Assembly: GCA_025936045.1 (NCBI GenBank)
Contig: JAICUB010000022.1
Span: 1 to 64,000 of the forward strand
Direction: 5' to 3'
Source of the DNA: Polyangiaceae bacterium
GTDB lineage: Bacteria; Myxococcota_A; Polyangia; Polyangiales; Polyangiaceae
DNA length: 64,000 nt
Positions 1-7,274 of the stretch are shown here, piece after piece. The stretch's first letter is position 1. Each line of letters begins with the position of its first letter. The notes under the pieces are model-generated. The model had not been told where the DNA came from. It worked only from the letters and a program-made list of their open reading frames with translations, and did no database searches. A program made the translations under genes and the position numbers.

Positions 1-72
1 CGCTCCCACCTCGACCGCGCGCTCGAGGCATTCCGCATCGTCGGCAAGAAGTACGGCGTCATCTCGGGCTGA
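1..72 (+). CDS. C-terminal end of an alpha-oxoamine synthase, probably serine palmitoyltransferase
   Basis: Only the last 23 codons of this gene are in the window, ending in TGA. The readable tail (LDRALEAFRIVGKKYGVI) matches the conserved C-terminus of PLP-dependent alpha-oxoamine synthases (Kbl, BioF, serine palmitoyltransferase), where a short helix ends in a GVI-type sequence. The family alone does not tell which enzyme it is. The two genes that follow on the same strand resemble ceramide synthase and ceramide reductase, so serine palmitoyltransferase, which condenses serine with an acyl thioester to 3-ketosphinganine, is the likeliest choice. The catalytic lysine and the rest of the protein lie outside the window. 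Confidence 0.6.
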   Translation, partial: RSHLDRALEAFRIVGKKYGVISG

Positions 73-180
73 GCGGCGTCCGCTCCGGCGGAGCCGGAAT
101 TTTCGGAATGTGTTCGCGCCGCCGCGGGAAGGCGCCGCGGTTTGACAAATCGGCCTTCCGCGCTTAGTTCCGGCGCGCGC

Positions 181-1308
181 ATGACCGTCGAAATCCGCGA
201 AACGCCCATCGGCGGCAAGGTCGAGCCGTTCCTCGACGTGGTGGATTACATCTACCGCAAAAATCCGAATTACGTGCGTCCGCTCGACATGGACATGAAG
301 CAGCGGCTCAGCCGGAAGAATCCGCTCTTCGAGCACGCTGAAGGCACGCTCTTCACCGCGCACCGCAACGGCTTTTGCGTCGGCCGCATCAGCGCGCAAA
401 TCGACCGCGAGCACCTCGCCCGCCACGGGGACGACGCGGGCTTCTTCGGGTTCTTCGACACCATCGAGGACGAGGAGGTGTCGAAAGCGCTGCTCGACGC
501 GGCTGCGAGCTGGCTTCGGAGCCGCGGCATGAAGCGCATGCGCGGGCCGATTTCGCTCGGCATCAACGAGGAGCTCGGCTGCCTCGTCGAGGGCTTCGAC
601 ACGCCGCCGATGATCATGATGCATCACCACCGCCCCTACCAAGGGCCCTTGGTCGAAAAGGCCGGCCTGGTTAAGCTCAAAGATTTTTACGCGTGGCGCT
701 ACGTGGTCGGCGACGTACCGCCGCGCGTCCAGAAGGCCCACGACGAGATCGAGGCGCTGCCCGAGGTGAAGACGCGCCACATCGACATGAAGAACCTCGA
801 GCGCGACCTGCGCACGGTGATGGACATCTTCAACGACGCCTGGCACGATAACTGGTCGTACGTCCCGCTCACCGAAGCCGAGCTGCTCAAGATGGGCGAG
901 GACTTGAAGCTGATCGCGATCCCCGCGCTCTCCTACATCGCCGAGGTGGACGGCGAGCCCGCCGCCTTCGCCATCGCGTTGCCGAACGTGAACGAGCTCA
1001 TCCACGACCTCGACGGCAAGCTCACGCCGCTCGGCTTCTCGAAGCTCCTCTGGCGCCTCAAGGTCGTGGGACCGAAAACGGCGCGCCTGCTCTTGCTCGG
1101 CATCCGCCGGAAGTACCGCAACGTCCGCAAGTATGCGGGGCTCAGCACCTTCCTCTACGCGAAGATGAACCGCGCCGGCCGCGACCTCGGCATTCAGTGG
1201 GGCGAGCTCTCTTGGACGGACGAAGAGAACGGCCCAGTAAACGTCGGAATCCGCTTGATGGGCGGCAAGGTCTACAAGCGCTACCGCGTCTACGAGCGCG
1301 TGCTGTGA
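181..1308 (+). CDS. GNAT-fold N-acyltransferase, probable bacterial ceramide synthase (bCerS-like)
   Basis: The protein is 375 residues from ATG at 181. An in-frame TTG at 142 would add 13 residues of poor quality and sits inside a TTGACA hexamer, so ATG was preferred. It has the look of the large YghO-like GNAT acyltransferases: an N-terminal segment with 'YRKNPNYVRP', a central core with 'GPISLGINEELG', and a C-terminal half with 'FAIALPNVNE' and 'WGELSWTDEENGPVN'. In Caulobacter the ceramide synthase bCerS is a GNAT-type enzyme that N-acylates 3-ketosphinganine and is encoded with Spt and the reductase CerR. The order here is the same: synthase tail, this gene, then an epimerase/reductase 13 nt downstream. 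No membrane segment is obvious. The function rests on family look and context, so a general acyltransferase remains possible. Confidence 0.68.
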   Translation: MTVEIRETPIGGKVEPFLDVVDYIYRKNPNYVRPLDMDMKQRLSRKNPLFEHAEGTLFTAHRNGFCVGRISAQIDREHLARHGDDAGFFGFFDTIEDEEVSKALLDAAASWLRSRGMKRMRGPISLGINEELGCLVEGFDTPPMIMMHHHRPYQGPLVEKAGLVKLKDFYAWRYVVGDVPPRVQKAHDEIEALPEVKTRHIDMKNLERDLRTVMDIFNDAWHDNWSYVPLTEAELLKMGEDLKLIAIPALSYIAEVDGEPAAFAIALPNVNELIHDLDGKLTPLGFSKLLWRLKVVGPKTARLLLLGIRRKYRNVRKYAGLSTFLYAKMNRAGRDLGIQWGELSWTDEENGPVNVGIRLMGGKVYKRYRVYERVL

Positions 1309-1321
1309 AAGAGGGCCCGCG

Positions 1322-2308
1322 ATGACCGTACTCGTGACCGGCGGCAGCGGGTTTCTCGGCTCGCACATCGTGGAACAGCTGTCGCGGGCGGGTCGCCCCG
1401 TGCGGGCGCTCGTGCGAAAGAGCAGTGATACGCGCTTTTTGCGCACGCTTTCCGGCGTCGAGCTCGTCGAGGGCGCCGTGGACGACGCCGCGAGCGTGCG
1501 GCGCGCGGCGGCGGGCGTCACGAGCATCGTGCACGCGGCCGGCCTCGTGAAGGCGCGAAGCGGCGACGAGTTCATGCGCGTGAACCGCGGCGGCACGCAG
1601 AATCTGCTGGACGCCGCGCTCGAGAACCGCGGCGCGCTGCGGCGCTTCGTGCTGATTTCGAGCCTCGCCGCGCTCAGGCCGAGCGACGCGAGCGGCACGC
1701 CCGTGCCGGAGGACGCGGAGCCGCGTCCCGTCACCGATTACGGCAAGAGCAAGCTTGCGGCCGAACGCGCCGCGCTCGCGAAGAAGAGCGAGCTTCCGCT
1801 CGTCATCCTGCGCCCCCCGGCCATCTACGGCCCGAGGGATCGCGAAATCCTCGCGTTCTTCAAGTCGATCAAGCTCGGCGTCTTGCCGCTGCTCGGCTCG
1901 ACGCAAAACCGCCTGAGCATGATCTACGGCAGCGACTGCGCGTCCGCGTGCATCGCCGCGCTCGATCGCGACGTGCCGAGCGGCTCCGCCTACCACGTCG
2001 ACGACGGCAGCGTGCACACGCTCGAGGAGCTCATCATGCTCGCCGAGTCCGCGATCGGAAAGAAGGCGCGCTTTCGCTTTCATTTGCCGCGCAAGCTCGT
2101 GCAGACGGCGGCGCTCGGCGCCGAAATCTACGGGCGTGCCACGAACCGCGCCGTCATGCTCACGCGCGACAAGCTGAACGAGCTCTTCGAGCAGTGGGTC
2201 TGCGACAGCACGCGCGCTCGCAGCGAGCTCGGCTGGCAACCGCAGGTGAGCTTCGAAGAAGGCGTGACACGGACGATGGCGTTTTATCGCGAAGCCGGCT
2301 GGCTCTGA
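1322..2308 (+). CDS. NAD(P)-dependent epimerase/dehydratase-family reductase, probable ceramide reductase (CerR-like)
   Basis: This is a 328-residue extended short-chain dehydrogenase. The Rossmann motif GGSGFLG is at about residues 7-13, an 'HAAGLV' segment follows strand 4, and the catalytic YGKSK (Tyr-x3-Lys) is near residue 140, followed by 'LRPPAIYGP'. A good ribosome site (GAGGG) precedes the ATG. It starts 13 nt after the acyltransferase and is probably in the same operon. In Caulobacter, CerR is an NAD-dependent epimerase-family protein that reduces the ketone of 3-ketoceramide. That role fits the neighbours. Sequence alone would also fit a nucleotide-sugar epimerase or 3-beta-hydroxysteroid dehydrogenase-like enzyme. 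Confidence 0.7.
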   Translation: MTVLVTGGSGFLGSHIVEQLSRAGRPVRALVRKSSDTRFLRTLSGVELVEGAVDDAASVRRAAAGVTSIVHAAGLVKARSGDEFMRVNRGGTQNLLDAALENRGALRRFVLISSLAALRPSDASGTPVPEDAEPRPVTDYGKSKLAAERAALAKKSELPLVILRPPAIYGPRDREILAFFKSIKLGVLPLLGSTQNRLSMIYGSDCASACIAALDRDVPSGSAYHVDDGSVHTLEELIMLAESAIGKKARFRFHLPRKLVQTAALGAEIYGRATNRAVMLTRDKLNELFEQWVCDSTRARSELGWQPQVSFEEGVTRTMAFYREAGWL

Positions 2309-2342
2309 CCAGCGCGGGACCGGCTTCGAAACGCGCGGGCGC

Positions 2343-3218
2343 TCAGCCGCCCATGTCCCATTCGCACACGTACTGCTTCATCGCTTCGCATAGGTCGTCG
2401 TTCCACTTGTCGTCGGCGTTCTCGACCATGTAGCCGCAGTGCTCGTAGCAAGACTGCTGGTTTTGGCAGGGCTTGTTGTAATTGTTCGGTTCCTTGTCCT
2501 GCCACGCGTCGGCCGGAGGATTCGGCTCACCGGTGATCCACGTGTAAGGCGCACCGCTGCCGGCCTCTGTCGGCATGCCCCCGTCGGTGATGCCGAGCCA
2601 CGTGTCCTTCATTCCGGACAACGTGTAAACGAACATGTCCTCGGCGTTGAAGGCGTCCGTCGAATCGTCGCTGATGGTGACGAGGTGCGCGCCGTTCATG
2701 CCAGCGCACGCGCTCTTCGCCGCGTCCCAGCTCGCGGTCATCGTGACCAGGAGATAACAATGGCCCGCAAAAGCCTGCGCCATCGCATTGAGCGACGCGC
2801 ACGTCGTCGCGCCTCCGGAACCGGTACCGGCTCCGGGCATGCCGCCCTGCGCCGAGCCCGCTGACATCCCGCCCGCGGCGGTTGCGTCACCGCCCACCCC
2901 GCCCGTCGCCGGTGTGCCGCCCGTGCCCGCCGTCATGCCCTCACCCGCGCTGCCGCCGCTGCCGGCCATCGCACTGCCGCCGGTACCCGTGCTCGTGCCG
3001 CCCGTGCTCGGCACTTCACCGGCGGTGCCGCCGCTCGCGCTCTGCATGCCGCCTGCGCCACCCATCGTCGCCACGCCTGCGGCACCCGGCGTGCCTGCAG
3101 CCGCTGCCGGCTTCTTCGGCGGGGTCTCGAGATCCTTATCTTCGAGTTGGAAGAAGCTACAGCCGAAGGTGAGGGAGAGAGCGGTCGAAAGGAGCGCAAC
3201 GCCAAGCGATCTCGCCAT
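2343..3218 (-). CDS. Lipoprotein with C-type lectin-like domain
   Basis: The chosen start is the ATG at 3218, giving 291 residues that begin MARSLGVALLS and reach a lipobox ending in Cys about residue 20 (TFGC). An upstream in-frame start would put the signal peptide inside the chain. After a charged stretch (DKDLETPPKKP) comes about 100 residues of Gly/Ala/Ser/Thr-rich linker. The C-terminal ~130 residues are a C-type lectin-like fold: 'GHCYLLV', 'WDAAKSACAGMNGAHLVTI', 'WLGITD', an EPN tripeptide (KEPNNY) and the 'WNDDLC' motif followed by 'YVCEW'. EPN and WND are the calcium/sugar-binding signature of mannose-type lectins, so sugar binding on the outer membrane surface is plausible. It converges with the upstream epimerase gene. 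Confidence 0.82.
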   Translation of the reverse strand: MARSLGVALLSTALSLTFGCSFFQLEDKDLETPPKKPAAAAGTPGAAGVATMGGAGGMQSASGGTAGEVPSTGGTSTGTGGSAMAGSGGSAGEGMTAGTGGTPATGGVGGDATAAGGMSAGSAQGGMPGAGTGSGGATTCASLNAMAQAFAGHCYLLVTMTASWDAAKSACAGMNGAHLVTISDDSTDAFNAEDMFVYTLSGMKDTWLGITDGGMPTEAGSGAPYTWITGEPNPPADAWQDKEPNNYNKPCQNQQSCYEHCGYMVENADDKWNDDLCEAMKQYVCEWDMGG

Positions 3219-3272
3219 GGCGTGGAGGCTACCTCGACGAGCCGGCCCAGCGCCAGGGCGCACGCAGCGTGA

Positions 3273-3524
3273 TCACATACCGGCGGTGCCGCCGCCGCCG
3301 GCGGTGGTCGGCGCCATTCCGCCCGCGTCCCCGTCGGACGTGGTGCTCGTACCGCCCGCGCTCATTGCACTCGTGCCCGCCGCGGCTTCACCCGCTTTGC
3401 CGGCGGCTGCTTCGGGCTTCTTCGGCGGGACCTCGAGATCCTTATCGTCGAGTTGGAAGAAGCTGCACCCGAAGGTGCACGCGAGAGCGGTCGCAAGAAG
3501 CGCGGTGCGCAGCGGGCTCGACAT
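3273..3524 (-). CDS. Short lipoprotein, truncated paralogue of the C-type lectin lipoprotein
   Basis: The ATG at 3524 gives 83 residues (MSSPLRTALLATALAC...). The lipobox and the next 20 residues nearly copy those of the lectin lipoprotein 54 nt downstream: CSFFQLDDKDLEVPPKKP here against CSFFQLEDKDLETPPKKP there. The Gly/Thr/Ser linker follows for about 45 residues and then a TGA ends the frame, so no lectin domain is present. It is either a surviving short lipoprotein or the stub of a tandem duplication whose lectin part was lost. A ~130-bp structured repeat ends 113 nt upstream of its start. Confidence 0.6.
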   Translation of the reverse strand: MSSPLRTALLATALACTFGCSFFQLDDKDLEVPPKKPEAAAGKAGEAAAGTSAMSAGGTSTTSDGDAGGMAPTTAGGGGTAGM

Positions 3525-3637
3525 GACGCGGAGGGTACCGCGGTGACCGTACGCGATACCAGAGTGCATATATGGCGTCTAATTATGACAGGTTGCGATT
3601 CGATGCCTCGCGCTCTGCCCCAAACCCAAAAACCCCT

Positions 3638-3766
3638 ACACGCAAGCTCGCTTGGGTGTGTCGAACAAGAGAGCACCGACGGGACAGACCACGCCAAAAA
3701 CCAGTGAATTTTGCGGGCCTCACCCGAATGGGCCCCCAATTCACGATCGATGCGAGTGGTCCCGGT
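3638..3766 (-). repeat. Structured ~130-bp dispersed repeat, copy 1
   Basis: This stretch is closely similar, in inverted orientation, to 52030-52162. Matching blocks include CCGACGGGACAGACCACGCC, GTGAATTTTGCGG and TTCACGATCGATGCGAGTGG. It contains two inverted repeats. One is GTGAATT (3704-3710) with AATTCAC (3738-3744), enclosing a GGGCC/GGCCC pair. The other is a near-perfect 22-nt palindrome at 3638-3659 with one mismatch. Read in the direction of the lipoprotein gene downstream, the element begins right after the stop codon of the PGPGW gene and ends 113 nt before the start of the short lipoprotein. It could be a leader RNA, a terminator-like element or a small mobile repeat. Confidence 0.8.
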
Positions 3767-4174
3767 TTAAGCAGGCGGAACCTCGAGCGGAGGACGTGAG
3801 GCGCGGCGGCGCAACGCGTTGATTGCCTTGAGCACCGGTGGTCGGGTCATCAGGTGCCGCTCGAGCCGGCGGCGCCCCGGAAAATCCACGAGACTCAGGC
3901 CCAAAATGAGAGTGAGCACGCCCTGTCCCGGCAATAAGAGCATCGCAATACCGAGCAATACGAGCACTAGCCCCGCAATATTCTTGAGCAGCACGACGAC
4001 GGGGTTGCGCTTCCCGGCGTGCTCCTGCCGAACCAGGTAGTCGGCCGGCATGCGTACGAGCAATAGGGGAACGAGGACGACCGTCGCCAAAAATGCAAAG
4101 AACGAGAACACGCTCAGCGCGACGAGCAGGGGCGACTTCGTGAACTCGTGGACGATGGAATGAAGCGCGGCCAC
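3767..4174 (-). CDS. PGPGW-type small membrane protein
   Basis: The protein has 135 residues and starts at GTG 4174, preceded by AAGGA seven bases upstream. It has two hydrophobic blocks, roughly residues 15-42 and 62-95, separated by a charged loop (YLVRQEHAGKRNP). The second block contains LLPGQGVLTLILGLSL, which corresponds to the proline/glycine signature of the PGPGW family (a family of predicted inner-membrane proteins without known function). A basic C-terminal tail follows. It lies 23 nt downstream of trpE on the same strand and is probably co-transcribed with it. Confidence 0.7.
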   Translation of the reverse strand: MAALHSIVHEFTKSPLLVALSVFSFFAFLATVVLVPLLLVRMPADYLVRQEHAGKRNPVVVLLKNIAGLVLVLLGIAMLLLPGQGVLTLILGLSLVDFPGRRRLERHLMTRPPVLKAINALRRRASRPPLEVPPA

Positions 4175-4197
4175 GGCGCGGTCCTTACTTTCGAGAG

Positions 4198-5571
4198 TTA
4201 GCGGCGGCGACCGCGGCTGCGGGCGGCGTGAATGGCGGCAAGCGCCGCGCGTGCCTTGTTGCGTGTCTCGAGCGCTTCGCTCTCCGGGACGCTGTCAGCG
4301 ACGATGCCGGCCCCGGCGGTCACCTCGAAGCGATCGTTCGCGAGCACCACCGTCCGGATCGCGATCGCGAAGTCCAAGTCGTTGCCGCGCGTGACGTAGC
4401 CGATCGCCCCGCCGTAAGCGCCCCGGCGCCGGGTCTCGAGCTCGCGAATGATCTGCATGGCACGCACCTTGGGCGCACCCGTGAGGGTACCGGCAGGGAA
4501 CGTCGCGCGCATGACGTCCCACGGACCCATGCCCTTTTGGAGCGTGCCCTGCACCTCGCTCGTGATGTGCATGACGTGGCTGTAGCGCTCCACGAACATG
4601 CGATCCGGCACGACGACGGTGCCGGGCCGTGAGACGCGACCCACGTCGTTGCGTGCGAGATCGATCAGCATGACGTGCTCGGCGCGCTCTTTGGGATCGG
4701 AGAGCATCTCCTGCGCGAGCTTTTCGTCTTCCTCACGCGAGCGGCCGCGCGGCTTGGTCCCCGCGATCGGACGCAGCGTGATGCGGCCGCCCTCGACGCG
4801 CACGAGCGTCTCCGGGCTCGCTCCCGCGATCGCCACGGGCGCCGCGCCTTGCGCGCTCGGCATCTCGAGTAGATACATGTACGGCGCCGGTGAGAGCACC
4901 CTGAGCGCGCGATACACGTCGAACGGATCGGCCCCCCGCGCCGGCACCGAGAAGGTACGCGCCGGAACGACCTGAAACGCGTCGCCCGCTCGGATGTACT
5001 CCTTCGCGCGCTCCACGGCGGCGCCGTACGCCTGGTCACTCATCGTGACCTCGACGTCGGGCGGCAGAGCGGAAGGGTCCGGCGGAGGCGCCAGATCGAC
5101 TGCGGGCGCGGAGGCGAGGTCGCGCTCGGCCTGCTCGATGTCGCTCGCATCCTGCGCGGCGATGACGGCCGTATGGTTCAAGTTGTCGAACACCACCGCC
5201 GTGAAGTCGCGCAGCAGGCGCGCGATGGGCACCTGCGCCGAATCCGGCCAGGGCTCGACCTTGGTCGCGTAATGGACGATGTCGTAGGGGATCATACCGA
5301 CCGCCGCGCGCGCGAAACGCGTCGCCACGTCGTCGTCCTCCGGCTCGCCCGTCGGGAAGAGCTCGGCCAGGCGCGCGAAAGGCTCGCGACCACTCTCGCC
5401 GAAAAGCACGATCTGCCCTTTGGGCCGATAACCGAGGATCGAGTAGCGGCCCCAGCGCTCGCCGGGCACGACACTCTCGAGCAAGAACGAGCCACCCTCC
5501 GAGCGAGCGCGCAGCGCCTGGTAGGCCCCGACCGGCGTGAGGCCGTCCACGACGAGCGTCTTCTTCAGCAT
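4198..5571 (-). CDS. trpE: Anthranilate synthase component I
   Basis: From ATG 5571 the protein is 457 residues, slightly short for TrpE. The frame stays open upstream to 6063, but that part has no family resemblance and overlaps the opposite gene. The Trp feedback-binding motif LLES is at residues 30-33 followed by GRYSILGYRP. The chorismate-binding half has PIAGT (268-272), DPKERAEHVMLIDLARND, 'GTLTGAPK' (near 361-368) and the ending 'GAGIVADSVPE'. The alanine in PIAGT (PabB enzymes usually have lysine) and the presence of LLES favour TrpE over aminodeoxychorismate synthase. It makes anthranilate from chorismate with the glutamine amidotransferase TrpG, which is not in the window. A GC-rich hairpin lies in its leader. 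Confidence 0.9.
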   Translation of the reverse strand: MLKKTLVVDGLTPVGAYQALRARSEGGSFLLESVVPGERWGRYSILGYRPKGQIVLFGESGREPFARLAELFPTGEPEDDDVATRFARAAVGMIPYDIVHYATKVEPWPDSAQVPIARLLRDFTAVVFDNLNHTAVIAAQDASDIEQAERDLASAPAVDLAPPPDPSALPPDVEVTMSDQAYGAAVERAKEYIRAGDAFQVVPARTFSVPARGADPFDVYRALRVLSPAPYMYLLEMPSAQGAAPVAIAGASPETLVRVEGGRITLRPIAGTKPRGRSREEDEKLAQEMLSDPKERAEHVMLIDLARNDVGRVSRPGTVVVPDRMFVERYSHVMHITSEVQGTLQKGMGPWDVMRATFPAGTLTGAPKVRAMQIIRELETRRRGAYGGAIGYVTRGNDLDFAIAIRTVVLANDRFEVTAGAGIVADSVPESEALETRNKARAALAAIHAARSRGRRR

Positions 5572-5644
5572 CGCGCCAAAATACTGGTGCGAGGGCGCCC
5601 GGGTGTCCACAGGAGGAAAAGTGAGTGGGCGGGGCGGACGGGCC

Positions 5645-5674
5645 CCGGGCCGGGAAACACCCCGGAGGGCCCGG
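5645..5674 (-). promoter_or_regulatory. GC-rich hairpin in the trpE leader, possible attenuator or terminator
   Basis: CCGGGCC (5645-5651) pairs perfectly with GGCCCGG (5668-5674), and an inner GGG/CCC pair closes a short loop. The structure lies 74 to 103 nt upstream of the trpE ATG, in the 148-bp gap between trpE and the divergent gene at 5720. In the trpE direction a short T run (TTTT) follows about 25 nt later. I found no small open frame with adjacent Trp codons, so a classical ribosome-mediated trp attenuator is not supported. Confidence 0.3.
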
Positions 5675-5719
5675 CTTCGGATTGCGGGACGGTGGTTGCG
5701 GCGATAGAAGGCGCCTTCC

Positions 5720-7156
5720 ATGGCCACGGGCACGCTTTCGTCCAGCGCCGCACTCGCGGCGTTCATCGAGCCGTCAATCGAGAGCCGGCGGGTCCTCGTC
5801 TTCGGCAGCGCGCTCGCGACGACACCGCGCCTCCTGCTCGAACGCGGCGCGAGGCTCGTCCACGTGTGCGACCCCGCTCCTCTCCGCGTCGCCGAAGCCG
5901 CCGAGCGGGCGGCGACGCCGGGCCTCTCCTTCTCGGCCTTCAGCGACGAGACGCTCGCGGGGCGCGAAGGCAGCTTCGATTGCGTGCTGGTCGAGAACCT
6001 CGGCGCCTTCGACGCGCGGACGGTGGTCGCGCGAGCCCGGCGGATGCTTTCGCCGCGCGGCATCGCACTGTTCGTGACGCCGAACCGCGATGCGGTCGCG
6101 CCGCTTCTGCCGGCGCCGGAGCCACAGGGCGCGCCGCTCGACTATTACGCGCTCTACGATCTCGTCTCCGGGGAGTTCGAGCACGTGCGCATGCTCGGCC
6201 AGGCGCCTTTCGTGGGCTACGCCGTCGTCGACTTCGCGCCGGACACCGCGCCCGAACCGCTGATCGACAGCGAATTCATTCCGCGCGGCAGCGAGGAACC
6301 GGAGCTCTTCGTCGCGCTCGCTTCGCGCCACCGCGTGGGGCTCGGGGGCTACGCGGTCGTGCAGCTTCCGCTCCACCGCGTGCTCTCGAACAGTGCCGTC
6401 AGCGCGCGCGCGTCGCTGCCCGAGCCACCCGCCGCGTCGCTCGAGCTCACGCGCAAGCTGAAGCAGCAAGAGAGCTGGATCGTCGAGCTCGAGTCACGCG
6501 CCGAGACGGCGGATCTGCGCGCCGACCAAGCCGAGGAAGAGCTCGAGCGCCTGCGTGAAGAGCTCGCGCGACGCGAACGCGCCATCCCTGCGCCGATCGC
6601 TCCTCCGCTCCCTCCGCCGGTCCGGATCGCTCAACCGGCTCCGGCGCCCGTGGTCGCCCCCGCTCCCGTGGTCGCGGCAGCGCCCGCGGAGCCGCCAGCG
6701 TGGCTCGAGGAACGGCGCAAGCTCACGAACGAGCTCGAGGGCGCAAAGGCTCGCGTACACGAGCTCGAGAGCGCAAAGGCTCGCGTGCGGGAGCTCGAGA
6801 CGAAGCTCGGCGAACGCGACGCCGCACGCGCGGTACTCGAGAGCACCATCACGGAGCGCGACGCGCGCATCGAAGAGCTCACACGCACGCCGCCCGAGGA
6901 CGCGACGGGCGACGTCGATGAGCTCGAGCGGAAGCTCGTCGAGCGGGGTCAAGAGCTCCGGCGGCTCGAGCACGCCCTTGCGCGCTCCGAAGAGCTCGGC
7001 CGCGAGCTCATCGGCGACCTCGGCCGTGCCAAAACCGACGAGAGCGGCAACGGCGAGCTCGAGCGCGAAATCCGAACGCTCGCCGACCGGCTCGCCAAGA
7101 GCGAAGCGGACCGACTCGCGCTCGCCTGGGCCGCGGCGGCCGCCCGAACGAGCTGA
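5720..7156 (+). CDS. Methyltransferase-like domain fused to a coiled coil
   Basis: The protein is 478 residues from ATG. Residues 1 to about 215 look like a SAM-methyltransferase Rossmann fold without a strong GxGxG motif: 'VLVFGSAL', 'VHVCDPAP', 'FDCVLVENLGAF' and 'RRMLSPRGIALFVTP'. A first coiled coil (about 235-290) is followed by a Pro/Ala-rich linker with repeated 'APVV' and 'PPLPPP' units, then a second long coiled coil to the end with heptads rich in Glu, Leu and Arg (for example ELEGAKARVHELESAKARVRELE, here a near repeat). No transmembrane segment is seen. It is divergent from trpE. The motif-I degeneration suggests a structural or scaffold role. No established function is recognised. 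Confidence 0.7.
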   Translation: MATGTLSSSAALAAFIEPSIESRRVLVFGSALATTPRLLLERGARLVHVCDPAPLRVAEAAERAATPGLSFSAFSDETLAGREGSFDCVLVENLGAFDARTVVARARRMLSPRGIALFVTPNRDAVAPLLPAPEPQGAPLDYYALYDLVSGEFEHVRMLGQAPFVGYAVVDFAPDTAPEPLIDSEFIPRGSEEPELFVALASRHRVGLGGYAVVQLPLHRVLSNSAVSARASLPEPPAASLELTRKLKQQESWIVELESRAETADLRADQAEEELERLREELARRERAIPAPIAPPLPPPVRIAQPAPAPVVAPAPVVAAAPAEPPAWLEERRKLTNELEGAKARVHELESAKARVRELETKLGERDAARAVLESTITERDARIEELTRTPPEDATGDVDELERKLVERGQELRRLEHALARSEELGRELIGDLGRAKTDESGNGELEREIRTLADRLAKSEADRLALAWAAAAARTS

Positions 7157-7180
7157 CGCCGGCGGCCGTCACTCAAGCAG

Positions 7181-7208
7181 TTGACAACATGCTCGGACGC
7201 CTTACCTT
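7181..7208 (+). promoter_or_regulatory. Probable sigma-70 type promoter of dnaJ
   Basis: A perfect -35 hexamer TTGACA is at 7181-7186. A weaker -10 hexamer, TACCTT, is at 7203-7208 with a 16-bp spacer. The dnaJ start is 66 nt downstream of the -10 element, and the previous gene ends at 7156. No CIRCE-type inverted repeat was seen. Confidence 0.35.
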
Positions 7209-7274
7209 GCGCCGCGTCGTGTCGCTCTCCGTTCGTCTCTCGTTCGGCCCAGCATCACTGCCGGCCGCGGCTCC

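Noticed and set aside
142..180. TTG start of the acyltransferase gene, and TTGACA at 142-147 as a promoter
   Set aside because: The extra 13 codons show no family resemblance. As a -35 hexamer it lacks a convincing -10 element at 16-18 bp, so neither use is supported.
4198..5571. PabB (aminodeoxychorismate synthase) instead of TrpE
   Set aside because: The LLES Trp-binding motif and PIAGT, with alanine rather than lysine, favour TrpE.
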